Shown: positions 7,907-17,700 of the stretch, in pieces
Position numbering within the stretch: position 1 is the first letter of the stretch
Layout: every line of letters begins with the position of its first letter
Source of the DNA: Anaerolineales bacterium
Lineage (GTDB): Bacteria > Chloroflexota > Anaerolineae > Anaerolineales > Villigracilaceae
Assembly: GCA_016789365.1 (NCBI GenBank)
Contig: JAEURH010000003.1
Location: 27,342-91,341 of the forward strand
Direction: 5' to 3'
DNA length: 64,000 bases
Translations under genes and position numbers: made by a program
Notes under the pieces: model-generated
Told to the model about the DNA's origin: nothing
Seen by the model: the letters and a program-made list of their open reading frames with translations, nothing else
The model's database searches: none

Positions 7907-9169
7907 ATGACAGGAAAAACTCACCAAGAAATGCTCGCCAAATACGCCGAAGCGATTGTAAAAGTCGGCTTGAATATTCGTGCAGGTCAAAGACTCATTA
8001 TCACCTTAGGTTCGACGCGTGGCGTGCCGAATGAATTTGCTCCACTGGTTCGAGAAATCGCCAAATCAGCGTATTCTGTCGGCGCGAAATATGTAGATGC
8101 CATTTTTGCAGATGAAGAAATGTTACGCATCCGCGCACAACATGCGCCGAAAGATTCTTTTGATGCATATTCCAAATGGCAAATTGATGCAGTTGTAGAT
8201 ATGATTCAAAATGGCGATGCGTTGCTTTCCATTGCAGGCTCCAACCCCGATTTGCTCGGTGGCTTAGACCCTGAAGTTGTCGGCAAAATGCAAAACACAC
8301 ACATCAAAAATTGGTCGCCGATTAGCGAAAAAGTAACCACGAATGCAACCAATTGGTGTGTGGTCGCTGCGGCTGGGCAGGCATGGGCGCAAAAAATATT
8401 CCCAGATTTATCTGCTGAAAAAGCGCAAGAAAAACTTTGGCAAGCCATTTTTGAAACCACAAGAATTGACCAACCAGACCCAATCGCCGCGTGGGGCAAA
8501 CATATTGTGGCATTAAAAGAACGCGCAAATTATCTACAAGCCAAACAATACACAGGTTTACACTACAAAGCCGAAGGCACAGATTTTACTTTGGGCTTGC
8601 CGTATGGTCACAGATGGATAAGCGCACAATCGCTGGCACAAAATGGAATCGCATTTACAGCCAATATGCCTACTGAAGAAGTTTTCACATTGCCTGATAG
8701 AAACCGCGCTGATGGAGTTATTTCAGCAACATTCCCATTAAGTTATGGCGGCATTTTGATTGAAGATTTTCAAGTGACTTTTGAAAACGGACGCATTGTA
8801 AAAGTCACTGCGAAAAAAGGTGAAGAAGCATTAAAGAAATTAGTTGAAACAGATGAAGGTTCACAACGCCTGGGTGAAGTTGCACTTGTACCTGCTTCTT
8901 CCCCTATTGGTCAACGCGGACATCTTTTCTACAACACATTATTTGATGAAAACGCCTCATGCCACATCGCCATTGGACGCGCTTATCGCTTCACATTAAC
9001 TGGTGGTGAAGAATTGACCGATGAAGAATTTATCTCATCTGGTGGCAACGTCTCACTCAATCATGTGGATTTTATGATTGGCTCCAATAAAATGGATATT
9101 GATGGCATCACCAAAGACGGTAATCGCGAACCCGTCATGCGAAATGGCGAGTGGGCAATTAATTTGTAA
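7907..9169 (+). CDS. M29-family metallo-aminopeptidase (thermophilic aminopeptidase type)
   Basis: A 420-residue protein matching the M29 family over its full length: N-terminal Rossmann-like lobe (LNIRAGQRLIITLGS) and a C-terminal catalytic lobe with the conserved metal-ligand segments NMPTEEVFTLPD, GSQRLGEVALVP, ASCHIAIGRAY and NHVDFMIGS. These enzymes are dinuclear-metal exopeptidases that remove N-terminal residues from peptides in the cytoplasm. There is no signal peptide. Length is normal (about 410-420 residues). The gene is divergent from the acetyltransferase upstream (121 bp between starts) and is followed by an intergenic inverted repeat. Confidence in the family is high; substrate preference is not predictable. 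Confidence 0.93.
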   Translation: MTGKTHQEMLAKYAEAIVKVGLNIRAGQRLIITLGSTRGVPNEFAPLVREIAKSAYSVGAKYVDAIFADEEMLRIRAQHAPKDSFDAYSKWQIDAVVDMIQNGDALLSIAGSNPDLLGGLDPEVVGKMQNTHIKNWSPISEKVTTNATNWCVVAAAGQAWAQKIFPDLSAEKAQEKLWQAIFETTRIDQPDPIAAWGKHIVALKERANYLQAKQYTGLHYKAEGTDFTLGLPYGHRWISAQSLAQNGIAFTANMPTEEVFTLPDRNRADGVISATFPLSYGGILIEDFQVTFENGRIVKVTAKKGEEALKKLVETDEGSQRLGEVALVPASSPIGQRGHLFYNTLFDENASCHIAIGRAYRFTLTGGEELTDEEFISSGGNVSLNHVDFMIGSNKMDIDGITKDGNREPVMRNGEWAINL

Positions 9170-9183
9170 ACTTAATTTAATTA

Positions 9184-9242
9184 GCCACAGAGGTCACAGA
9201 GTTTTTTGAGAAAACCTCAAAGGTCTCTGTGTTCTCTGTGGC
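9184..9242. repeat. Dispersed intergenic inverted repeat, CCACAGAG/CTCTGTGG family (copy 2)
   Basis: It begins gccacagaggtcacagag and ends ctctgtgttctctgtggct, so the ends pair with each other and match copy 1 at 398-468. The central spacer differs. It ends 17 bp before the start of the next gene, so it would lie in that gene's 5' leader or in the upstream gene's 3' UTR. Confidence 0.75.
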
Positions 9243-9258
9243 TAAGAAAGAAGTACAC

Positions 9259-9837
9259 ATGGCTGGAAAAATAAAACTCAATTCAGACGAAATGTTACAG
9301 TCTGAATTCAAATACATCACCCAAAACGCTTTTCAATCTAATGAAGACCGTTCTCGTTTTTCATCTTACTATTTTGTAACTGTTGGTTCATTTGTTGCCG
9401 CAATTTTAGGCTCGCCCTCCGCCTTAGGTGATAAAACCATTGCGCTTGCATTTTTTATTCTATTTACAACATTAACTGCTATGGGGTCATTTACATTAGC
9501 ACAATTGGCAAGGTTACGCGCCGCATGGCATGAAGCGGTAGAAGCCATGAATCAAATTAAAAGTTATTACATCAATAGCAATAAAGAAATCAAACCCGCT
9601 TTCAAATGGCTTAAAAATATTCCACCAACTGATAAACCATATAGCATCGCCAACTTAATCGCAATGGAAGTCGCCATGTTAAGTTCGCTCACGGCTGGCG
9701 CAGGCGTTTATTTTTTACTCACAACATTCAATGGCATAACTTCATTCAGTTGGTTAATCATTACGCTCAGCAGTATCGTGAATTACATATTACAAATGAT
9801 GTGGTACAAAAAATTGTTAGTGGATGACCATGCCTAG
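9259..9837 (+). CDS. Four-helix membrane protein of unknown function
   Basis: I choose ATG 9259 (MAGKIKLNSDEM); an upstream ATG at 9229 would translate part of the CACAGAG repeat. The 192-residue product has two adjacent hydrophobic helices (YFVTVGSFVAAILG; ALAFFILFTTLTAMGSFTLA), a roughly 60-residue charged cytoplasmic-type loop with LARLRAAWHEAVEAMNQIK, and two more helices (EVAMLSSLTAGAGVYFLL; WLIITLSSIVNYILQ). I do not recognise the family. It overlaps the next gene by 14 bp, so it heads a five-gene operon with a flavin-oxidase-fold protein, DUF4342, an ICMT-like protein and YjbQ. Confidence 0.8.
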   Translation: MAGKIKLNSDEMLQSEFKYITQNAFQSNEDRSRFSSYYFVTVGSFVAAILGSPSALGDKTIALAFFILFTTLTAMGSFTLAQLARLRAAWHEAVEAMNQIKSYYINSNKEIKPAFKWLKNIPPTDKPYSIANLIAMEVAMLSSLTAGAGVYFLLTTFNGITSFSWLIITLSSIVNYILQMMWYKKLLVDDHA

Positions 9838-10429
9838 AGATTACGAGAATCAATCGCCTATCGCTTTTCAAAGATTGCCAGAATATACGCAAGATGAAGA
9901 ATGGATAAAAGATTTACTGCATCGTGGAAACATTGCCCGCATCGCTTCTCGTTTTGACCTACAGCCGTTTATTAATACCTCAACCTTTTTCTACGACCAA
10001 GCCAGTCAGCGCATTATCTTTCATTCCAACATCGCAGGGCGGATTCGCGCAAATATCGAAAAACATCCCGAAGTTTGTGTAGAAGTCAGCGAGTTTGGGA
10101 AATTATTACCTTCCAACATTGCTTTAGAATTTTCATTACAATATCGCAGTGTTTTAGTTTTCGGGAAAGCCTTTTTGATAGAAGATGAAAACGAAAAGAA
10201 AAAAGTTCTTCATCAACTTATTGACAAATACTTCGGTGACATGCAAATAGACAAAGATTACCGCTCCGCAACCGACAAAGAACTTAAACGTACATCTGTT
10301 TATGAAATCAAAATTGAGTCGTGGAGCGGCAAACAAAACTGGAAAGACATCACCGACCAAAGCGATGAATGGTCTGCGCTTGACCCAAAATGGTTTGATT
10401 TCTATAAATCAAAAAAATTTGGAGAATAA
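9824..10429 (+). CDS. Pyridoxamine 5'-phosphate oxidase-fold (FMN-binding split barrel) protein
   Basis: The 201-residue product has the split-barrel pattern RGNIARIASRFDLQPFINTSTFFYDQ, then IIFHSNIAGRIRANIEKHPEVCVEVSEFG and YRSVLVFGKAFLIED, which resembles the NimA-like pyridoxamine oxidase branch. Such proteins bind FMN, F420 or heme and act in redox or detoxification reactions; the ligand here is unknown. Starts at 9824 or 9830 are both possible and both overlap the upstream membrane gene, indicating coupling. The C-terminal third (SWSGKQNWKDITDQ) follows the family. Confidence 0.82.
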   Translation: MTMPRDYENQSPIAFQRLPEYTQDEEWIKDLLHRGNIARIASRFDLQPFINTSTFFYDQASQRIIFHSNIAGRIRANIEKHPEVCVEVSEFGKLLPSNIALEFSLQYRSVLVFGKAFLIEDENEKKKVLHQLIDKYFGDMQIDKDYRSATDKELKRTSVYEIKIESWSGKQNWKDITDQSDEWSALDPKWFDFYKSKKFGE

Positions 10430-10432
10430 ACA

Positions 10433-10675
10433 ATGTCTGGAACAACCGAAGAATTCAAAGTGGATGGCGAAAAACTGGTTGCGAAAATTAAAGAATTGAT
10501 TCATGAAGGCAATATTCGCAAAGTCATCATCAAAGATAAAGATGGCAAAGTAATGATGGAAATTCCCGTCACATTTGGCGTTGTCGGCGTTTTGCTTGCC
10601 CCGCAACTTGCCGCCATTGGAGCAATTGCCGCTTTATTAAGCGAAGCAACCATTGTGGTTGAAAAAACGGAATAA
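10433..10675 (+). CDS. DUF4342 domain protein
   Basis: An 80-residue protein with the arrangement typical of DUF4342: an N-terminal helix (GEKLVAKIKELIHEGNIRKV), a beta hairpin IIKDKDGKVMMEIPVT, and a hydrophobic glycine/alanine-rich C-terminal segment (VGVLLAPQLAAIGAIAALL) that may associate with membrane. Function of the family is unknown. It begins 4 bp after the preceding stop and ends 2 bp before the next start, so it is firmly inside the operon. Confidence 0.85.
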   Translation: MSGTTEEFKVDGEKLVAKIKELIHEGNIRKVIIKDKDGKVMMEIPVTFGVVGVLLAPQLAAIGAIAALLSEATIVVEKTE

Positions 10676-10677
10676 AT

Positions 10678-11253
10678 ATGAAAACGTTTGTCGTCGTCTA
10701 TTTTATTGGCATATTCATTGAAATGGCGATTCGCGCGCCAATTCGCAAAGCCCAACGCGGAGATGCAAAATCTGACCAACGAGTCACGACTCAAGAAAAA
10801 ACTTTGCTTGGTTTGTTATTCCTCGCAATGTTCTTTATTCCATTGATTTATGCCTTCACAAACTGGTTAGATTTTGCAAATTACACCTTACCCACTTGGG
10901 CAGGCTGGCTTGGAGTTGCAATTTTTGCATTTGCACTTTTCGTCTTCTGGCGCGCTCATGTAGATTTAGGACTCAATTGGTCACCATCGCTTGAAATCCG
11001 CCAGAAGCATGAATTAATTACCAAAGGTATTTATAAATTAATTCGCCACCCAATGTATGCGTCACAATGGCTGTGGGTTATTGCACAACCTTTGCTATTA
11101 CAAAATTGGATTGCAGGCTTTCTCAATTTGTTAGTATTTATCCCATTTTATTTCTTACGTGTCAAAGCCGAAGAAAAAATGATGCTCGACACGTTTGGTG
11201 AAGAATATAAAACGTATATGCAAAACACCGGTGGCGTGATTCCGAAATTGTAG
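10678..11253 (+). CDS. Isoprenylcysteine carboxyl methyltransferase-family (ICMT/PEMT-like) membrane protein
   Basis: The 191-residue protein has about four to five hydrophobic helices and the ICMT/PEMT signature in its C-terminal half: TKGIYKLIRHPMYASQW followed by LRVKAEEKMMLDTFGEEYKTYM, where the RHPMY and E-E motifs bind S-adenosylmethionine and the substrate in this family. Bacterial members methylate isoprenoid, phospholipid or unknown small substrates at the membrane. It is in the same tight operon as DUF4342 and YjbQ. The substrate cannot be inferred. Confidence 0.85.
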   Translation: MKTFVVVYFIGIFIEMAIRAPIRKAQRGDAKSDQRVTTQEKTLLGLLFLAMFFIPLIYAFTNWLDFANYTLPTWAGWLGVAIFAFALFVFWRAHVDLGLNWSPSLEIRQKHELITKGIYKLIRHPMYASQWLWVIAQPLLLQNWIAGFLNLLVFIPFYFLRVKAEEKMMLDTFGEEYKTYMQNTGGVIPKL

Positions 11254-11259
11254 GAAAAT

Positions 11260-11679
11260 ATGAAATCTTACCGAAAAGAGTTATGGTTTAATACCCAAAG
11301 CCGAAGAGCATTTATCAATATCACAAGTCAAGTAGAAGAGGCGTTGCGCGAAAGCGGAATCAAAGAAGGCTTATGTTTGGTGAACGCTATGCACATCACC
11401 GCTTCTGTTTTCATCAATGACGATGAAAGCGGTTTGCACAAAGATTACGATAAATGGTTAGAAAAACTTGCTCCACATGAACCTGTAAATCAATATCAAC
11501 ACAATGATACTGGCGAAGATAATGCCGATGCTCACATGAAACGTCAAATCATGGGACGTGAAGTGGTAGTGGCTGTGACAAACAGCGAGTTAGATTTTGG
11601 AACGTGGGAACAAATTTTTTACGGCGAGTTTGATGGCAAAAGAAAAAAAAGAGTTTTAATAAAAATTATTGGAGAGTAA
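11260..11679 (+). CDS. yjbQ: YjbQ/UPF0047 family protein
   Basis: The 139-residue product matches the UPF0047 (YjbQ) fold: [43 protein letters not shown], and the conserved [16 protein letters not shown] with the metal-type His, then [13 protein letters not shown]. Database descriptions call members secondary thiamine-phosphate synthase on the basis of a weak activity; the physiological role is not settled. It closes the operon that begins at 9259 and is followed by a strong bidirectional terminator. Confidence 0.93.
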   Translation: MKSYRKELWFNTQSRRAFINITSQVEEALRESGIKEGLCLVNAMHITASVFINDDESGLHKDYDKWLEKLAPHEPVNQYQHNDTGEDNADAHMKRQIMGREVVVAVTNSELDFGTWEQIFYGEFDGKRKKRVLIKIIGE

Positions 11680-11703
11680 TTAACTTAATGCTTTGCCAAA
11701 ATA

Positions 11704-11736
11704 AAAACACTCCAAATTTTAATTTGGAGTGTTTTT
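11704..11736. terminator. Bidirectional terminator between yjbQ and the giant surface-protein gene
   Basis: AAAACACTCCAAATT pairs perfectly with AATTTGGAGTGTTTT, with T tracts on both strands. It ends both the plus-strand operon (last stop 11679) and the minus-strand giant gene (stop at 11742). Confidence 0.9.
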
Positions 11737-11741
11737 ATATC

Positions 11742-14700
11742 CTAACGTGTTCTTTCTGTTTCTAACTGAAAAGTGCTTGTCTCCGTTTTTATTAGCACCG
11801 CTCGAACTGCAATGCGGTTAGCGTATGTATCATTGCCTTCGTTATAGTTTTTGCATGTAATCAGCGTGAGCCAAGCATCTTCCTCATGCTTTAACACAGT
11901 CATGTTGTATGGGCTGACTATGCTGTTTGTACGCACTTCGTATACATACTTTGTGCCATAGGCATAGACAATGATTTGGTCGCCCCATTTCAAATCACCA
12001 AGCTTTGCAAATGGACCTTGTTCACCAGTTGGTAAAGTGACATGCCCAGCTAGTCCGCTGTTTCCTAACCAGCCAGGGAAGGCAGTTCCCTCTAACCATC
12101 CCGCTTGACTCCACAACCACGAGACATCCCAATCCTCTTTAACAAGGGGCACGCCGACAATTGGCATTTTTACGCCGAGTTTTGGAATTTCTAACCAAAC
12201 GTCAGTTGCAGTATATGCTTTTTCAGTGGGTTGTTCTGAAAGGTTGGTAATCACATTCGGCGCAAACCCAGAGTTTGGAAGTTTCTTTGGCAAGTTTGCA
12301 TCACTATCTACTGCAATTGGCGCATTAATAGTCACTCTATCTAAAACACTATACACGTTCACTGGGTCAAGTGGGTCATACCAGCGTTCAGTAGATGCAA
12401 TGTTGTAAGCAGAGAGTTGCACAGGCAAGCCATTAAGTTGCGGGTCAATTGGGAGAGACGTCCACGCTACGGAGGCTTCATTTATAGCAGGCGAGCCAAC
12501 CAAAAAGGCTGAGAATGTAATAGTAGAGGTTTGCCCAAGTGGGAATACTGCCCATTCAAAGATTAAATCCGTTGTAGTAGCACCTGGATTGCAGTAGGTA
12601 TTCGCAGGGGTATCTGGTGCAAGCCCAGCAGTATATTGAACTGTACATTGCGCATATTGAAGTGTGGGTGGTAAAAAGTCTGAAACGATAACATCAAATG
12701 CGTCGGTTTGACTGGCTGGTGTTGTATGGTCAATCACCAGTGTGAATTGCACAGGCGTTCCAATTGGCACATTATTCACAGGTGTAGCACTCTTATTAAT
12801 TACTAAATCTGGTTCAACAATAATAACGTCTGGTGCACTCGTAGTGAATGAGCCATTATCCCACGCCCAAGTAGCACTGTTATTTAACTGCACGCCACTT
12901 TGATTTTCAATCACATCCAACACAATCGCACGGTATTGAATCACAATTTGTTGGTTTGGCGCAGTAACCGTAATGGGTGTAGGCAACGTAAATACAATTT
13001 GCCTGCCATCGTTGGCTGGGCTCGCCGATGTTCCTACTGCTGGCGTAACGGCAGGTGGGCATACATTGGCGGTTTCATCTACCCCTTGCACAAAGACCGA
13101 AACACAATCCACAAACGCAAGCCCTAAATCCAATTGGTCGGTAATGGTGGCATTATTTAATGTGTGTCCATTTGGAAGTTCAATTTCAATTTGGTAAGTG
13201 ACAATTTCACCAATTGCAACATTATTGCCACTAGTAAATGTTTCGTTCGTGTCAATAATTGTCTTTGATAAACCGTTGTTTGAAAGGAAGCCGAAATCAA
13301 CTGTTGGATTTGTAGTTGTGCCATTTGCATTGTTGACTGTGTTGTTTGATGCCGCCCCAACGCTTCCTGGCGTGAGTGACACAGGGTTGCTGGAAACCAA
13401 GCCTAGTCCTTCGCCTAAGCCATTGTCATTGCTGTCTGTGTTGGTGTTTGGACTCGCTGAGTCGGCACTATCAAAAGTATCAATTGTGCTGGCATAGCCT
13501 ACTGGCGGAAGCATGCGCACAATGTAATCGCCTTGTGGCAAACCGCTGAATAAATATGTTCCGCTAGTGCCAGTGGTTACACCACCTGAAGCGTCATCTG
13601 CTGTGCCTAAAATGCCATCGGGTCCAACATTAATTTCTGTTGTGCCGTTGCTAGCAAATAGTTGCACAACTGCTCCAGCCAGCGGTGTATCACCTGAATC
13701 AAATGTGCCATTGCTATTTCTGTCAACAAATAATAGGTTGCCTAACTCTACACGATAGAACCCAAAGTCCACGGTCATATTAGCGCGTACGTCAGGGTTT
13801 GTGCCTTGCCCAACACCTGTTTCAAGGTCGTTTTCACCTGTTGGTTCGCTATTGCCAGGTCCCAATGTAACAGTGCGGGAGGCAACTGCGCCAGGCAAGT
13901 CACTGTTGAATAGATTCAGTTCGCCATTGTCGTCAGAGTCAACATTAGTATCGGGGTCTGGTGCGGCGGTTTCAGCGGTAGTTCCATTTGCTTGCATAGA
14001 TGTTCCAGAAGACCAGTAACTTTGTAGCACACCACCAGAAGTGAAGTTAGAAGCGGCGATGACTACAACATAATCACCAGCGGGTAAGTTATCAAACAAG
14101 TAATACCCACCGTTCGTAGTGGTATCGGTTGCTAAAACTGTAGTCAAGTCGCTGGCGGCATATAGTTGCACAAGCACATCATTTACGCCCAATTCGCCTG
14201 AGTCAATCTGGCTGTTGTTGTTTGTATCAAACCAAACGCGGTTCCCCAGGCTATATGTTGTAACAATGACGCCAAAGTCCACAGTGGGGTTGGTGGTCGT
14301 CCCATTTGTATTGCTCACTGCATTATTATTTTGTGCGCCAGTGCTACCAGGGGTAAGCGCAAACAAAGCAGAGAACACTTCGCCTGCGCCCACGCCAATA
14401 CCGTTGTCGTTGTTATCTGCATTTGTATTCGGGTTAGCATTATCTGTGCTATTAAAAGTATCGATAGTGCTAGAAGAGCCTGCTGGTGCTTGAACGCTGA
14501 CGATGTAATTACCGGCTGGTAAACCAGAGAATAGATATAAGCCATTAGAGTCGGTGACCATGCCGCCGGGTGCGTCGTCTGCTGTGCCAAGAATGCCGTC
14601 TGGTCCAACTGGAATTTCTATATTTGTTGTTCCATCTGAAGCATATAGACGTACCTGAATACCTGTAAGCGGAGTATCTGCTCCATCAAATGCGCCATTG

Positions 14701-17700
14701 TGGTCAAGGTCGTTGAATACTAGGTTACCTACCTCCACACGGTAGAAGCCAAAGTCCACAGTCATATTGGCGCGTCCATCTGGTTGGTTGCCTTGTGAGC
14801 CGCCATCTAAATCTGCTTCGCCAGTAGGTTCGGTTAATCCATTGGCACCTAAAGTAACTGCTTGCGAAAGAACCGCCCCACTGAGTGAACCGCTGGTTTG
14901 TCTCATGCCGTTGTCATCGCTGTCATTGCTGCCATCGTTGTCATCGGGGTCAGGCGCAAGTGCTTCTGTAGTTGTGCCATTGGCTTGCATTGTGGTACCA
15001 GAAGACCAATATCCGACCAATCTTCCCGTGCCAGTAAAGTTAGAGGCGGGTAACACCACAACATAATCGCCAGGGGGCAAGTAATCAAATAGGTAATATC
15101 CGTTTGCGTTGGTAGTTGTTGTACGAGGGTTTCCATCAGCGAGTACAGACGTGGTTGGGTTGCCACTTGCATTGGCATGGTAGAGTGCCACTAGAACATT
15201 TTCTACGCCAACCTCACCTGAATCAATCAGGCTATTGTTATTGGTATCAAACCAAATACGGTTGCCCAACGCATAGGTTTGGACAAAACCGAAGTCTATT
15301 GTCAAATCACTGTTGGCGTCAGTTTCGCCGAAGCGTCCGCGTGAGTTTGTACCATCGCCGGCGGTGGGGTTGAATCCCAGTGCCATGTTAGCATCACCGC
15401 TCCCTGTTTCGCCAGTAGGCATACCTGTTAATGGGATGGTTGATAGGTTAATAGATGTTGAGATAACCCCATAACCAGTAGTGGGGTTAAGTGGGTCACG
15501 CCCGTTGTCAAGGCTATCTGTGTTGTTGGAGGCGTTGTCCACATGCCCAGTGCTACTGGTATATCCAAATAATGGATTTCCAGAGCCAAAGTTTGAAGCA
15601 TCCACGCCAATAATATAGCGCCCGGGTGGGATATTATCGAACAAATAGTAGCCGTTAGAGTCTGTTATATCCCATGCAATCCAGTCATCACTTGAGTCGC
15701 CAATTACTCCAAGGTCGTCGGGGATTCCATCGTTATTTGCATCACGGTAGAGGCGTACTACTGCTCCAACTACAGGCAATTCACCTGCGTCGAAAATACC
15801 ATTATTGGTATTTGTACCAGCACCAGTATCAAACCATAAATAGTTACCAAGACTGCGTGGTGGGCGTACAAAGCCAAAATCAATGGTTAAGTTACTGTCT
15901 ACATCTATTTGACCATAATTGCCACGGTTATTCGGACCGAAGGCAGGGTTGGTGCTTATGTCAATTTCATTTCCTGATGTTAGTGGTTCTGTGCCGTATG
16001 CCATTTCAATACGTTGGCTAGTAATACCAGTTGAGGCGGGGTTAGCAGAGTCAATGCCGTTATCATTCATATCAGTAGCATCGTCTGCTGGTGGAGTACG
16101 GTCGTAACTGCTGATATAGTTTTGCAAAGGTTGCCCTGCGCCAAAGTTTGAGGAAGGAATATGAACATAGTAATTGTCACCAGGTTGTAAACGTTCAAAG
16201 AGGTAGTAACCATTTGCATCAGTGGTTGTGAAGCGGATAAGTGTATCAGGGCTTCCGCCACCTACCTGTAATCCGGGGGTACCATTGGTATCTCGCCAAA
16301 GTTCGACGCGCACGCCAGCAACCCCTGGCTCTGTACCATCCTGAATGCCATTGTTATATTGTGAGCGGAAAACTGTTTCGCCTGAGCCACTATCGAACCA
16401 GACACGGTTGCCGAGACTCATCGGCGGGATAAAGCCAAAGTCAATGGTTAGGTTGCTTTGATTATCTGGTTCGCCAAAACGACCACGTGAATTGGTACCA
16501 TCCCAACCTGTGGGGTTAAATACTTGATTGGTAGGAGGGCCTGGGTCTGCCTCGCCGCTGATATGGGTTTCACCAGTTGGTGTACCCACACCTCGTGTTA
16601 AGGTCACTGCATTGCTCCAGATGCCAGCGGTTTCTGGTTGTTCAGAATTTATCCCGTTATCGTTTTGGTCATCATCGTTGCTGAAGGTGGGTTGGCTGCT
16701 GTACCAGCCTGCTAGCACGCCTCCATTTTGGAAGTTATTTGGAGCAACCCAAACGAAGTAAGTGCCAGGGTCAAGGTTATCAAATAGATAGAAACCATTT
16801 GCGTCAGTAATATCGAAGCGCATGTATTCCTGCGGGTCAGGAATGCCATTACCGTTGCCGTCTCGATAGAGTTCGACGCGTGCACCAACTACTGAAGGTT
16901 CGTTGGGTTGGCGAATACCATCGTTAATTGTCCCGCCACCTGCGCCATTATCAAACCAGAGATGATTCCCAATGCTAAAAGGAATGTCTGTGCCGCCGAA
17001 GAAGCCAAAATCTACGGTCAAGTCGCTGTTGTTGTCGCGTTCTCCGTTTACGCCACGGCGGGTGCCAGCAGGACCATCGCGGTCATTGGATGATAGGTCA
17101 GTTTCATTCACTGGTTCATTTCCAGCAGAAAGCGTGATAACAGGGCTAAACACTTCCAAGCCGGGAGTGGCGGGATCAATACCATGGTCGCTACGGTCTG
17201 AGTTACTATCCGGTGGATTTGTATAAGTAGCACTTGGAGGTGTACCTGTGCTACTTCGTAAATTGTAAAGAGGTTGCCCAACATTAAAGTTAACTGCTGG
17301 AATACCAACAACATAATCGCCAGCAGGTAGATTACTAAATAAGTAATATCCACCACTATCGGTAGTTATTGTAGCAATTGGGGTGGTAGTATCCGATGCT
17401 AGATAGAGATGCACTAACACGCCAGAGATGCCAGGGTTGAGGTCGTCAGGGGCGTTAATGGTGCCACTGTTATCGGCATCACGCCAGACGCGGTTACCGA
17501 TGCTGAAGCGTTCGGGAATAGTGATACCTACCTTGCGGGGTTCAGATGCCAATAAGTCACGGATGTTAAGAGTTAAATCTTGATAAGAACCAACATGTGA
17601 AAAAGAGTTCCAAGCAATCTCACGAGACTGTGCGTCATCATTATTGAACACGCCAACCGTAGGCGAATCTGCTGGGATGGACATTGGCATACCAAAGCGA

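Noticed and set aside
9229-9258. Longer start for the membrane protein at 9259
   Set aside because: The added residues (MFSVAKKEVH) come from the end of a dispersed inverted repeat, not from the gene.
13480-17525. CRISPR-like periodic repeats
   Set aside because: Periods of about 480-590 bp, in frame and protein-conserved: these are SdrD-B domain repeats, not an array.
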